In this document: positions 1 to 8,665 of the stretch, piece after piece
Layout of the letters: each line of letters starts with the position of its first letter
Position numbering within the stretch: position 1 is the stretch's first letter
Source of the DNA: Streptomyces flaveus
GTDB taxonomy: Bacteria > Actinomycetota > Actinomycetes > Streptomycetales > Streptomycetaceae
DNA length: 64,000 bases
NCBI RefSeq assembly: GCF_014647675.1
Contig: NZ_BMPQ01000010.1
Coordinates: 99,049-163,048, forward strand
Direction: 5' to 3'
The notes under the pieces: generated by a model
What the model was told of the DNA's origin: nothing
Seen by the model: only the letters and a program-made list of their open reading frames with translations
Database searches by the model: none
Made by a program: the position numbers and the translations under genes

Positions 1-27
1 GCCGTCAACCGGCGCAGGCTCGCCGCC

Positions 28-831
28 ATGGACAACACACCGAACTCCGACACATCCGCCGCCCCTGCCGCACTGGGCCTGCTGGCCGGCAAGGTCGCCT
101 TCATCACGGGTGCCGGTCGCGGTATCGGCGCCGCCGCGGCGCGGCTGTTCGCCCGGGAGGGCGCCCGGGTGCTGCTCGCGGCCCGGACGGAGGCCCAGCT
201 GAAGGCGGTGACCGAGGAGGTCCGGGCGGCGGGCGGCACCGCGGACTACGTGGTGTGCGATCTGGCCGACGCGGCCGACGTGCGTGCCGCCGTCGACCGG
301 GCCGTGGACCTGTACGGGCGGCTCGATGTCGCCTTCAACAACGGCGCGACGATCCAGCAGCCCGGCCCGATGGACGACATGGCGGAGGCCGACTTCGACC
401 ACGTCTACGCCGTGAACCTCAAGGGCGTCTGGCTGGCCATGGTCGCCGAGGTCGCCGCCATCCGGGCCACCGCCGGGACAGGGGCCATCGTCAACAACTC
501 CTCCGTCGGCAGCCTGAGGGGCAACCCCGAGCTGCCCGCCTACGGCGCGATGAAGCGAGCGGTCAACAGCCTGACCGAGTCGGCCGCCGTCACCTACGGC
601 CCGGAAGACATCCGCGTCAACGCCATCGCCCCCGGCAACACGCTGACCGAGATGATCCGCACCTGGGAGGCGGATTCCCCCGGCCTCCAAGAACGACTCA
701 CGGCGCAAACCCCACTGCGCCGCGCGGCCGACCCCGACGAAATCGCCCAGGCCGCCGCCTGGCTCCTCAGCGACCGCTCCTCCTTCGTGACCGGCACGGT
801 CCTGCGGGTCGACGGCGGCGCGCGGGCCTGA
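28..831 (+). CDS. SDR family NAD(P)-dependent oxidoreductase
   Basis: A 267-residue classical short-chain dehydrogenase/reductase, expected to be cytoplasmic and to oxidise or reduce an alcohol/ketone pair with NAD(P)(H). The Rossmann glycine motif TGAGRGIG lies at residues 27-34, the NNG structural motif near 109, the catalytic Ser in NNSSVGS near 158, and the YxxxK pair as YGAMK at 172-176. The C-terminal GTVLRVDGG is typical of the FabG/3-oxoacyl-reductase-like branch. Length is normal for the family plus a short polar N-terminal extension. It stands alone before a convergent regulator gene, so the substrate cannot be inferred. Confidence 0.92.
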   Translation: MDNTPNSDTSAAPAALGLLAGKVAFITGAGRGIGAAAARLFAREGARVLLAARTEAQLKAVTEEVRAAGGTADYVVCDLADAADVRAAVDRAVDLYGRLDVAFNNGATIQQPGPMDDMAEADFDHVYAVNLKGVWLAMVAEVAAIRATAGTGAIVNNSSVGSLRGNPELPAYGAMKRAVNSLTESAAVTYGPEDIRVNAIAPGNTLTEMIRTWEADSPGLQERLTAQTPLRRAADPDEIAQAAAWLLSDRSSFVTGTVLRVDGGARA

Positions 832-937
832 GCCGAGGATGCGGCCGCCTCCTCGTCAGCCCAGACTCTGCTGCGGTCGGGTCCCGTCCGCCCGGTGTGC
901 GGCGGACTGTCGAGCCGGTGCCCCGTCGTCGGCCGGT

Positions 938-1798
938 TCACTGCACGGGCGTGCCCGTTGCTTCCGTGGGGAACTCCTCGATGCCGAGCACCCGTAGCAG
1001 TTCCAGCCGCTCGCGGGCCTCGGCGTCCGCCGGGGTGAGCACCAGCAGCTGCTGACGCTGGTCGGGAGTGACCAGGGTCTCGCAGTCCATCAGCAGGCGG
1101 CCCACCCGCGGGTGCCGGAAGGTCTTGCGGTCGGCGCGCCGGACCGCCACCTCGTGCTCGGCCCACAGCCGGCGGAAGTCGGCGCTCGCGGCCTGCAACC
1201 GGTCGACGAGTCCGGTGACCGTGGGGTCGCCGGACCGGCGGCCGGCGGCCGCGCGCAGGTCGGCCACGAGCTGGCGGGCGTGGTACTCCTGCTCCTCGGG
1301 CGGGCAGACGGCGCGGGTGGCGGGGTCGGTGAACCAGCGGTATGCGATGTAGCGCCGGTCGCCGGAGAAGCCGGTGAGGTCGCCCGACAGCAGGACGGCT
1401 GCCCGGTTCTGGGCGAGGACCTCGCCCAGGTCGGACAGCACCAGGGCCGGGGTGTCGCCGAGCAGGTCGAGCATGCGCATCAGGCCGGCGCGGGCCAGGC
1501 GGGCCACCCCGTCGGCGGGCGGGGGCCGGTGGCCGGCCAGGTGGAACAGGTGGTCGCGCTCGTCGTCGGAGAAGCGCAACGCGCGGGCCAGCGCGCCGAG
1601 CAGCTGGGTCGAGGGCTGACTGCTGCGGCCCTGCTCGAGGCGTACGACGTAGTCCACCGACATGCCGGCGAGCATCGCCACCTCTTCCCGGCGCAGGCCG
1701 GTGGTGCGGCGGCGGGGGCCGTCGGCGAGGCCGACCTCGGCCGGGCGGATCGCCTCGCGGCGGCGGCGCAGGAAGTCGGCGAGCTGTTCACGCTGCAT
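938..1798 (-). CDS. XRE-family helix-turn-helix regulator (MmyB-type)
   Basis: A 286-residue DNA-binding regulator. An N-terminal helix-turn-helix spans about residues 10-80 with the signature RRTTGLRREEVAMLAGMS, followed by a C-terminal MmyB-like ligand-binding region (ALVLSDLGEVLAQNRAA onward) that in the family resembles PAS and binds fatty-acid-like ligands. The ATG at 1798 (MQREQLADFL) was chosen because the frame upstream looks non-coding and this is where homologues begin. It is divergent from the aldo/keto reductase starting at 1925, with 126 bp between the starts. In actinomycetes this arrangement usually means the regulator controls that oxidoreductase. The ligand is unknown. Confidence 0.9.
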   Translation of the reverse strand: MQREQLADFLRRRREAIRPAEVGLADGPRRRTTGLRREEVAMLAGMSVDYVVRLEQGRSSQPSTQLLGALARALRFSDDERDHLFHLAGHRPPPADGVARLARAGLMRMLDLLGDTPALVLSDLGEVLAQNRAAVLLSGDLTGFSGDRRYIAYRWFTDPATRAVCPPEEQEYHARQLVADLRAAAGRRSGDPTVTGLVDRLQAASADFRRLWAEHEVAVRRADRKTFRHPRVGRLLMDCETLVTPDQRQQLLVLTPADAEARERLELLRVLGIEEFPTEATGTPVQ

Positions 1799-1924
1799 CG
1801 CCCCATGGTCCCGCGCGAGGGCGAGCCGAGCCAGGGAGCGGCGCTCCCATGATGAACGCTCCGCTCCCGTACGTCGCGGCGCAGTCGCAAGGTGGGCGAC
1901 AGACCGACGACGAAGGAGAACGCG

Positions 1925-2920
1925 ATGCAGACACGAACCCTGGGCAGCACCGGCCCGGCCGTTTCCGCGCTGGGCCTGGGTGCGATGGGCATGTCGGGCG
2001 CTTACGGCGCGGCCGACCGCGCGGAGAGCATCGCCACCGTGCACGCCGCGCTGGAGGCCGGCGTCACGCTGATCGACACCGGCGACTTCTACGCCATGGG
2101 CCACAACGAGTTGCTGCTCGCCGAGGCGCTGCGCGGCCGGGACCGGGACAGCTACCGGCTGAGCGTCAAGTTCGGCCAACTGCGGGGACCGGGCCGTGAG
2201 TTCGGCGGGCAGGACAGCCGGCCCGAGGCGGTGAAGAACTTCCTGGCCTACTCGCTGACCCGGCTGGGCACCGACCACATCGACATCTACCGTCCCGCCC
2301 GGCTTGACCCGGCGGTGCCGATCGAGGAGACGGTGGGCGCGATCAAGGAGATGGTCGACGCCGGGTACGTACGGCACCTCGGCCTCTCGGAGGTCGACGC
2401 CGCGACGATCCGCCGGGCGCACGCCGTGCACCCGGTCGCCGACCTGCAGATCGAGTACTCGCTGATCTCCCGCGCCGTGGAGGCGGACGTCCTGCCCACA
2501 CTGCGCGAACTCGGCATCGGCCTGACCGCGTACGGCGTCCTCAGCCGCGGCCTCATCTCCGGGCACTGGTCCGCCGACCGCACCGCCGGCCCTGGCGACG
2601 GCCGCGGCTTCAGCCCGCGGTTCTCGAGCGGGAACGTGGAACACAACCTCGCCCTCGTGGAGGCGCTGCGCCGGGTCGCCGAGGCGAAGGGATGCACCGT
2701 CGCCCAGCTGGCCATCGCCTGGGTGACCGCACAGGGCGAGGACATCGTGCCGCTGGTCGGCGCCCGCACCCGCGAGCGGCTGGCCGAGGCGCTGCCCGCG
2801 ATGGAACTGAACCTCACCGCGGACGACCTCACCGAGATCGAGAAGGCGGTGCCGCCGGGCGCGGCGCGCGGCGACCGATACCCGTCCGCGTTCATGGCCG
2901 GCCTCGGCGTGGGGAACTGA
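1925..2920 (+). CDS. Aldo/keto reductase
   Basis: A 331-residue (alpha/beta)8 NADPH-dependent oxidoreductase. The start at 1925 follows an AAGGAGAA ribosome site at 1913-1920. The catalytic Asp and Tyr are visible in DTGDFYAMGHNE and the Lys in RLSVKFGQL. The position usually holding His (typically QHRxD in this branch) reads YRPARLD, so the His is replaced by Ala. Some AKR subfamilies share this, so it need not mean inactivity. The C-terminal NADPH-binding half is intact (IAWVTAQGEDIVPLVGARTRERL). Its regulator is probably the divergent XRE gene. Confidence 0.92.
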   Translation: MQTRTLGSTGPAVSALGLGAMGMSGAYGAADRAESIATVHAALEAGVTLIDTGDFYAMGHNELLLAEALRGRDRDSYRLSVKFGQLRGPGREFGGQDSRPEAVKNFLAYSLTRLGTDHIDIYRPARLDPAVPIEETVGAIKEMVDAGYVRHLGLSEVDAATIRRAHAVHPVADLQIEYSLISRAVEADVLPTLRELGIGLTAYGVLSRGLISGHWSADRTAGPGDGRGFSPRFSSGNVEHNLALVEALRRVAEAKGCTVAQLAIAWVTAQGEDIVPLVGARTRERLAEALPAMELNLTADDLTEIEKAVPPGAARGDRYPSAFMAGLGVGN

Positions 2921-3094
2921 GCCCGGCACTCCGGCGGGGCCTGCTCCGGCGCGGGTTCCGCCGGGAAGCCGGCCTCAGGACCACCCACGGCACACCAGCC
3001 GGTCCTCTTGGGGGCGTTCAACTGCGCGGAGGCGTGGGGAAGAAAGCGTCCGTACTTGCGCCCGCCTTCGACGCGTTGGTCCGGCAGTTCGGGT

Positions 3095-3670
3095 TCAGCT
3101 CGCGGTCGAGTCCTTGGTCAACGCGTCCATGAGGAGGTCGACGAGCCGACGGGCCTGCTCTCTGGTGCCGTGCTGCACGGAATAGGCGACGCCACCCATG
3201 AGGAGCAGGACGTCGTCGGGGGTGACGTCGGTTCGCAGGCTGCCGTCCCGGGCGCCGGCCTCGAGGAGGGTGGCGACGGCGTTGGTGAGGAGTGCGCGGC
3301 TGTCGGCGTATGGGTCGACTCCGGAGGCGATGACCGCGTTGAGTGCTGCGGACATACCGCTCTTGGTCGTGGCGTAGTCGAGGAAGTGTTCCATCCACGT
3401 CCGTGTGGCCTCGGCGGCCGGGTGTCGGGTGAGGAGGTCGGCTGCCTTCTCGCATACGCGGGTGAGTTGGCGCCGGTAGGCGGCATCGATGAGGGCTTCC
3501 CGGGTCGGGAAGTGTCGGTAGAGCGTGCCGACACCGACGCCCGCCTGCTTGGCGATGGCAGCCGGAGCGGTGTCCAGTCCCTGCTCGGCGAAGACCTGCG
3601 CGGCGACTTCCAGCAGGCGCTCCCGGTTCTGTAGCGCATCGCTCCTGGTCCGGCGGGGTGTGGCGGGCAT
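3095..3670 (-). CDS. TetR/AcrR family transcriptional repressor
   Basis: A 191-residue one-component repressor. The N-terminal helix-turn-helix covers about residues 12-58 (RLLEVAAQVFAEQG ... VGVGTLYRHFPTREAL), followed by an all-helical ligand-binding domain. The ATG at 3670 has a GAAGGAA ribosome site just upstream. The gene is divergent from the SDR at 3773, and the 102-bp gap holds two related inverted repeats. The simplest reading is autoregulation plus repression of the SDR, with the SDR substrate or product as inducer. Confidence 0.93.
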   Translation of the reverse strand: MPATPRRTRSDALQNRERLLEVAAQVFAEQGLDTAPAAIAKQAGVGVGTLYRHFPTREALIDAAYRRQLTRVCEKAADLLTRHPAAEATRTWMEHFLDYATTKSGMSAALNAVIASGVDPYADSRALLTNAVATLLEAGARDGSLRTDVTPDDVLLLMGGVAYSVQHGTREQARRLVDLLMDALTKDSTAS

Positions 3671-3701
3671 GCGGGTTCCTTCGGTGTCGGCCTCCAGTTG
3701 C

Positions 3702-3750
3702 TTTCCGGAATCTGTTCCGCTTAACTCGTTACCGGAACGTATTCCGGTAA
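3702..3750. promoter_or_regulatory. Two TetR-type operators between regulator and SDR
   Basis: Positions 3729-3750 form a perfect inverted repeat with 9-bp arms (TTACCGGAA and TTCCGGTAA) around the 4-bp spacer CGTA. A degenerate second copy lies at 3702-3723 (TTTCCGGAA, spacer TCTG, TTCCGCTTA). The dyads are 27 bp centre to centre. Location, size and symmetry fit a TetR dimer site controlling both divergent genes; binding itself is inferred. Confidence 0.75.
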
Positions 3751-3772
3751 CACTCTATTCCAGGGGACTCCC

Positions 3773-4624
3773 ATGCCTACTCCCTCCGACAAGTCCGTAC
3801 GCCACTGGTTCGTCACCGGAGCCTCCGGTGGCCTGGGCCGCCATCTCACCGAGCACGCCCTCCAGCGCGGCGACCGCGTCACGGCCACGGTCCGCCGCCC
3901 CGCAGCTCTGGAAGACCTCCGCGAGGCGTACGGTGACCGGCTGACCGTCGAGATCCTCGACGTCACCCGACCTGCCGACGTCGACACGGTGGTGAGCAGG
4001 ACGCTCCAGTCCGGGCCGGTGGACATCGTGGTCAACAACGCCGGATACGCAGTCGTGGGCGCCGCCGAGGAGATGACCGTCGAGCAGATCCGCGACCAGA
4101 TCGAGGTCCTCCTGCTCGCTCCGATGCTGATCACCCGGGCCTTCCTGAAGCCGATGCGCGAGCAGGGCGGAGGCCGGATCATCCAGATCTCCAGCATGGG
4201 CGGTCAGATCGGTGTCCCCACGCACAGCTCCTATCACGCGGGCAAGTGGGGGCTGGAAGGCTTCACCGAGAGCGTCAGCCGCGAGGTCTCCGACTTCAAC
4301 ATTCATCTCACCCTGGTCGAGCCCGGCGGCACCCGCACCGGCTTCGTCTCCGCCCTGCACTACACCACCGAAACAGCCGCCTACCGCGACAACGCCGTCG
4401 GACAAACGCGGCACTTGCTGGAGACCGCCGACGACAGCATCCTCACCGGCGACCCGGCCAAGCTCGCCTCCGCCATCTACGACACCACCCGCCGCCCGAA
4501 CCCGCCCCTGCGCCTCACCCTCGGCTCCGACACCTACGACGCCATCCACGCCGCACTCACCGAACGTCTCACCGCACTCGAAACCCAGAAGGATCTTGCG
4601 GCATCTGTCGCCTTCACCCGCTGA
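3773..4624 (+). CDS. SDR family oxidoreductase, TetR-controlled
   Basis: A 283-residue classical SDR. The cofactor motif TGASGGLG lies near residues 14-21, NNAG near 88, the catalytic Ser in ISSMGG near 141, and YHAGK near 154-158. The sequence around the active site (SSYHAGKWGLEGFTESVSREV) resembles the Streptomyces SDRs annotated as ketoreductase-like oxidoreductases of unknown substrate. It is transcribed away from the TetR gene and is probably its main target. Nothing else in the transcription unit is obvious; rtcB begins 131 bp downstream. Confidence 0.93.
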   Translation: MPTPSDKSVRHWFVTGASGGLGRHLTEHALQRGDRVTATVRRPAALEDLREAYGDRLTVEILDVTRPADVDTVVSRTLQSGPVDIVVNNAGYAVVGAAEEMTVEQIRDQIEVLLLAPMLITRAFLKPMREQGGGRIIQISSMGGQIGVPTHSSYHAGKWGLEGFTESVSREVSDFNIHLTLVEPGGTRTGFVSALHYTTETAAYRDNAVGQTRHLLETADDSILTGDPAKLASAIYDTTRRPNPPLRLTLGSDTYDAIHAALTERLTALETQKDLAASVAFTR

Positions 4625-4755
4625 CCCGACCTACCGGCACGACCAATACGCGGACCAGGCCCCGTACGCGGACCAGGATCCCCCGATTCCCCGAACCGCC
4701 CCCGGGTACCCGCAGCGTGCGGCGCGACGCCCACGCACACCCCCGGGAGGCCGCC

Positions 4756-6174
4756 ATGGAACTCAACCTCGTCGAGGAACGTCCGTACCGTTTCCGGATC
4801 GAACCGCGAGGCGACATGCGCGTGCCGGGGATCGTGTTCGCGTCCCATGAGCTGCTCGAGGACGCCGAGAAATCGCTGGAGCAGGTCGTCAACGTGGCCA
4901 CGCTGCCGGGCATCGTCGGCGCCTCGTACGCCATGCCGGACATCCACTGGGGCTACGGCTTCCCCATCGGCGGCGTGGCGGCGACCGACGTGGACGGCGG
5001 CGGCGTCGTCTCGCCCGGCGGCGTCGGCTTCGACATCTCGTGCGGTGTGCGGCTGCTGGCCGCCGACGGCGACCGCAAGTCGCTGGCACCCGCGTTGCCC
5101 GACATCATGGACGGCCTGGACCGGGCGATCCCGCGCGGCGCGGGCCCCGGAGGCGTGTGGCACCTCAGCGACCCCGGGGAGCTGGAGCGGATCCTGGACG
5201 GCGGTTCCCGGTACGCCGTGGAACGCGGCCACGGCGAGGAACGCGACCTGACCCGCTGCGAGGACGGCGGCGCGGTCGCCGACGCCGACGGGGCGCAGGT
5301 CAGCGGGCGGGCCCGGGAACGCGGTCTCGGGCAGGTCGGCAGCCTCGGGTCCGCCAACCACTTCCTGGAGGTCCAGCAGGTCGCCGAGGTGTACGACGAG
5401 CCGGTCGCCGCCGCCTTCGGGCTCGCCCGCGACCAGGTGTGCGTGATGATCCACTGCGGTTCACGGGGACTCGGGCACCAGATCTGCACCGATCACGTAC
5501 GCGCGATGGACCGGGCCATGAACCGGTACGGCATCACCGTGCCCGACCGGCAGCTGGCCTGCACCCCGGTCGACTCGCCCGAGGGGCGCGCGTACCTCGG
5601 CGCGATGGCCGCCGCCGCCAACTACGGCCGCGCGAACCGCCAGTTGCTGTCCGACGCCACCCGCCGGATCTTCCACCGCGCCGCCCGCGCCCGGCTGTCC
5701 CTCGTGTACGACGTGTCCCACAACCTTGCCAAGCTCGAGACCCACACGGTGGACGGAGCACGGCGCCGGCTGTGCGTTCACCGCAAGGGCGCCACCCGGG
5801 CCTTCCCGCCGGGGCACCGCGAACTGCCTGAGGACATAAGGGAGTTCGGCCAGCCGGTGCTGATCCCAGGCACGATGGGCACCGCCTCGTACGTACTCAC
5901 CGGAGTGCCCGGCGGCGACGCCTTCCACTCCACCTGTCACGGCGCGGGGAGGGTGATGAGCCGTCACCAGGCCGCGCGGACGGTAGCCGGGAAGGAGCTG
6001 CGGGCCCGGCTGGAGCGGGGCGGCATCGCGGTACGGCCGCGGTCACTGCGCGGGCTGGCGGAGGAGACTCCGGAGGCGTACAAGGACGTCAGCGCGGTGG
6101 TGGAGGCGAGCGAGGGGGCGGGGCTGTGCCGTACGGTCGCGCGGCTGGTTCCGCTGGGCGTCGTGAAGGGCTAG
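4756..6174 (+). CDS. rtcB: RtcB family RNA ligase
   Basis: A 472-residue RtcB ligase, which joins RNA 2',3'-cyclic phosphate (or 3'-phosphate) and 5'-OH ends using GTP and Mn2+. Diagnostic elements are DISCGVR (metal-binding Cys), NHFLEV, IHCGSRGLGHQ and SHNLAKLE (metal-binding His residues), and CHGAGRVMSR near residue 400, which carries the His that is guanylylated. Full length for the family. The ATG at 4756 fits the conserved N-terminus (MELNLVEERPYRF). It converges on an archease gene, the known RtcB activator, supporting a working RNA-repair pair. Confidence 0.96.
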   Translation: MELNLVEERPYRFRIEPRGDMRVPGIVFASHELLEDAEKSLEQVVNVATLPGIVGASYAMPDIHWGYGFPIGGVAATDVDGGGVVSPGGVGFDISCGVRLLAADGDRKSLAPALPDIMDGLDRAIPRGAGPGGVWHLSDPGELERILDGGSRYAVERGHGEERDLTRCEDGGAVADADGAQVSGRARERGLGQVGSLGSANHFLEVQQVAEVYDEPVAAAFGLARDQVCVMIHCGSRGLGHQICTDHVRAMDRAMNRYGITVPDRQLACTPVDSPEGRAYLGAMAAAANYGRANRQLLSDATRRIFHRAARARLSLVYDVSHNLAKLETHTVDGARRRLCVHRKGATRAFPPGHRELPEDIREFGQPVLIPGTMGTASYVLTGVPGGDAFHSTCHGAGRVMSRHQAARTVAGKELRARLERGGIAVRPRSLRGLAEETPEAYKDVSAVVEASEGAGLCRTVARLVPLGVVKG

Positions 6175-6205
6175 CGCCTCCCGTCACCCCCCTCACACAT
6201 CGACC

Positions 6206-6667
6206 TCATACATCGACTGTTACCGAGCACGTCCAGCCGTACGGACCCGGCCCGATGTGCAGTTCGTGCCAGGAGACGGCCTTCGGTACGGCGCCCGTGA
6301 TCTCCACGGCCGACAGGTCGGCGACCGCCAGTCGCACGTCGATGGCACCGCCGGGCGTCTCCGTCTCCAGCTCTACGTCCACGGGGACCTGGCCCGGTAC
6401 TTCGAGGCGGTAGACGACCTCGTCGAGGAGGGCGGCCAGGAGATCGTCGTCGCTGGTCTCGGACAGCTGGGCGCGCTGGATGGCCGTGGGCCGGACGGCG
6501 GAGATGTCGGAGAAGCAGTCGACCATCCCGTGCACGGCCTCGACCAGGCAGTTCTCCCGGGTCGTGCCCCACGCCTCGATCCGCACGTCCGCGGTGTGCG
6601 GAACCAGCCGGTGGCCGCTCTCGCCCTGCGCGCGGGCCTGCCTGTCGTCGTACGTCTCGCCGACCAT
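6206..6667 (-). CDS. Archease (RtcB activator)
   Basis: About 153 residues with the archease hallmarks GHRLVPHTADVRIEAWG near the N-terminus and a C-terminal HELHIG...W stretch, which in the family form a metal site. Archease promotes guanylylation and multiple turnover of RtcB. It lies tail to tail with rtcB, 31 bp apart. Start choice is uncertain: an in-frame ATG at 6700 would add 11 residues, and neither start has a clear Shine-Dalgarno sequence. The shorter form is closer to the usual family length. Confidence 0.9.
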   Translation of the reverse strand: MVGETYDDRQARAQGESGHRLVPHTADVRIEAWGTTRENCLVEAVHGMVDCFSDISAVRPTAIQRAQLSETSDDDLLAALLDEVVYRLEVPGQVPVDVELETETPGGAIDVRLAVADLSAVEITGAVPKAVSWHELHIGPGPYGWTCSVTVDV

Positions 6668-6789
6668 GTACACCGGGTGCCCCGTTTGCCCCGTACGCAT
6701 GTGTCGCCGACACGTGGAAGAACACGCGGAAACAGACGACTGCGGTGACTTCCACGTGCCGTCGACGTAGGGGCCGCCCTTTGGCCGTC

Positions 6790-7209
6790 CTACTTGTTCG
6801 GCTCCGCCCTGCTGATGTCGGCGAGTGCGGAGCGCCGGTCGCGTTCGATGGCCAGGTCGCCGATGCTGAGGGCACCGACGAGGTGGTCGTCCTCCACGAC
6901 GGGCAGCCGTCGCAGGGCGTGCTCCCGCATCAGCCGCACCGCCTGGTCGATGTCGTCCTGCGGGGAGACGGTGACCAGATCAGTGCTGCACACCTCGCGG
7001 ACCGGGGTGGCGGAGGGGTCCCGGTCCTCGGCCAGGGCCCGGATCACCAGATCGCGATCGGTCACCAGGCCGCGTACGTGGTCCTCCTCGGTGATGAAGA
7101 CGTCGCCGATGTCCTTCTCCCGCATGAGCTTGGCGACCTCGGGAAGTGGGGTCAGCTCGCTCACCGTCACCGGTTCCGCCGTCATGACTTCCCGGACATG
7201 CTTCGCCAT
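6790..7209 (-). CDS. CBS-domain pair protein
   Basis: A 139-residue protein made almost entirely of two CBS motifs (about residues 8-60 and 72-125; VREVMTAEPVTV ... VREVCSTDLVTVSPQDD), the module that binds adenosyl ligands such as AMP, ATP or NADH. Start at 7209 is fixed by a GGAGGT ribosome site a few bases upstream; the longer open frame upstream does not look coding. Stand-alone CBS pairs of this type are common among actinomycete stress and dormancy proteins. The target is unknown. It is divergent from a phosphoribosyltransferase gene. Confidence 0.9.
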   Translation of the reverse strand: MAKHVREVMTAEPVTVSELTPLPEVAKLMREKDIGDVFITEEDHVRGLVTDRDLVIRALAEDRDPSATPVREVCSTDLVTVSPQDDIDQAVRLMREHALRRLPVVEDDHLVGALSIGDLAIERDRRSALADISRAEPNK

Positions 7210-7408
7210 GGCTACCTCCGTGTGCCTTCCGGGATGAGCACCGGCAATGTGCCTGGTCGGCCGGTGCCCGGTTGATCGCCGAGTACCCGGCGGATGTTCG
7301 CCCATGCATGCGTGAGGACCCGGCCGCTCGGGTACTCGCAGGCACGATTCACGCAGGCCCGCACGGGCGGGCGAACGGGGTGGGCGTCGCGGAAAGAAGG
7401 CGGGCATC

Positions 7409-8068
7409 ATGCGTTTCCAGAACCGTCGGCAGGCGGGGCAGGACCTCGCCGTCGCGCTGCTGCGACGGGCGGAGGGCGGCGGTTTCGTCGACCCCCTCGT
7501 ACTGGCCCTGCCCCGCGGCGGTGTCCCTGTCGCGGCGGAGATCGCGCACGCCCTGCGCGCGCCGCTGGACGTGCTGGTGGTGCGCAAGATCGGCGCACCG
7601 GGGCAGCCGGAGGCCGGGGTCGGTGCGGTAGTGGGCGAGGATCCGCCGGTGTTCGACCAGGAGGCGCTGGCGCTGCTGGACATGACCGAATACCAGTTCA
7701 CGCAGGCCGTCGCCCGGCAGCGCGCGGAGGTCCACCGCCTCGAGGAGCTCTACCGCGAGGGGCGCCCCGCTCCCCGCGTACGGGACCGGACGGTGATCCT
7801 GGTCGACGACGGTCTCGCCACCGGCGTCACCGCCCGCGCCGCCCTCCTCCACCTGCGCCGCCGGTCGCCTGCACGGCTGGTGCTCGCGATTCCGGTCTGC
7901 TCCGGGCTCGGCGTCGTACGGCAGCACGAGGCCGACGACGTGATCTGCCTCCACCGGCCCGAGCATTTCTACGCCGTAGGGGAGTGGTACGTGGACTTCG
8001 GCCAGCTGTCCGACCGCGAGGTGATCGACACGCTTCGTAGCGTCCACACCCCAGCCTCCGGCGGTTGA
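7409..8068 (+). CDS. Phosphoribosyltransferase-domain protein
   Basis: A 219-residue type I phosphoribosyltransferase fold. The PRPP-binding loop appears as VILVDDGLATGVTA near residues 130-143, and an earlier ALPRGGVPVAAEIA loop near 33-46 is typical. The family catalyses base-PRPP exchange, but this branch (often beside dienelactone hydrolase or stress genes) has no assigned substrate. It is divergent from the CBS protein gene, starts 200 bp apart, and may share regulation with it. Confidence 0.88.
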   Translation: MRFQNRRQAGQDLAVALLRRAEGGGFVDPLVLALPRGGVPVAAEIAHALRAPLDVLVVRKIGAPGQPEAGVGAVVGEDPPVFDQEALALLDMTEYQFTQAVARQRAEVHRLEELYREGRPAPRVRDRTVILVDDGLATGVTARAALLHLRRRSPARLVLAIPVCSGLGVVRQHEADDVICLHRPEHFYAVGEWYVDFGQLSDREVIDTLRSVHTPASGG

Positions 8069-8123
8069 GTGGGGGCGCCTACCGGGAGGGTGGGTTCGGT
8101 TCACTGGCGACTGCGGGTGCGTC

Positions 8124-8159
8124 GTGGCTGGTCGCGCCGTTCCCCGTGCCCCTGAAAAG
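8124..8159 (+). repeat. Dispersed intergenic repeat, variant copy
   Basis: Matches the core gtggctggtcgcgc-gttcccc-gcccctgaaa seen again at 51540-51579 and, in reverse complement, at 56686-56725. This copy has lost the closing arm of the GCGCCCC hairpin. Confidence 0.7.
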
Positions 8160-8399
8160 CCTGCGCCTGCCCGCGCCCCGAGGACCGGCGCCCCGGGAAA
8201 GCCCGGGCCTCGGGAAAGCCCGCACCCCAACGTGCCCGCGGCTTCCCTCCGGCGGGAGGGGGCGTGGGCCGGTGCGTCGTATGTCCGTCGCTTAGGTTCT
8301 GTCTCGGAGGACCAGGGCCTTGTACCAGGCCAGGGTCGTATGCCCGGCCTGCGACGGGCTGACGCACCGGCCCACGGCCCCGCACCCCCCACCCACCCA

Positions 8400-8452
8400 G
8401 GGGCGCGGGGCTGTATCAATTTGCGGCTCCGCCGCGTGGGCGCGACCAGCCA
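8400..8452 (-). repeat. Dispersed intergenic repeat, gccgcggagccgc type
   Basis: Reads ggggcgcggggctgta followed by an A/T-richer joint and gcggctccgccgcg, then cgcgaccagcc. The same arrangement in the opposite orientation occurs at 17878-17924 inside a coding region, so these two are copies of one element. Confidence 0.7.
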
Positions 8453-8455
8453 CAC

Positions 8456-8665
8456 TCAACCCGCACCCGAAAACGAACCCCCGGAGGGATCCGTCCCCCA
8501 CGAGCGGAGGCGGCTCGTGCGCAGCCCCCGGCTCAGTTCCCGCGCGAACTCCTCGATCAACGCCTGTGGTTCGCCCAACGAGGAGAGAGGAGAGCCCGCA
8601 GGGAGCTGGGGCGTCGGCACGTCCCCTGCCAGCGCATCCCCCGGAATCGGCTGTCGTTCACCCAT
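8456..8665 (-). CDS. Small hypothetical protein (doubtful)
   Basis: An open frame of 69 residues from the ATG at 8665. The middle (LGEPQALIEEFARELSRGL) looks protein-like and amphipathic, but the C-terminal dozen residues are encoded inside the flanking dispersed repeat and there is no clear ribosome site. It could be a truncated gene or chance. No function recognised. Confidence 0.3.
   Translation of the reverse strand: MGERQPIPGDALAGDVPTPQLPAGSPLSSLGEPQALIEEFARELSRGLRTSRLRSWGTDPSGGSFSGAG

Noticed and set aside
4246..4755. N-terminal extension of RtcB into the SDR gene
   Set aside because: The added residues are shadow of the SDR gene and the conserved RtcB N-terminus begins at 4756.
8290..8360. 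Possible transposase C-terminal remnant or insertion-sequence end
   Set aside because: Short, no catalytic residues, no terminal repeat pair; resemblance is only impressionistic.
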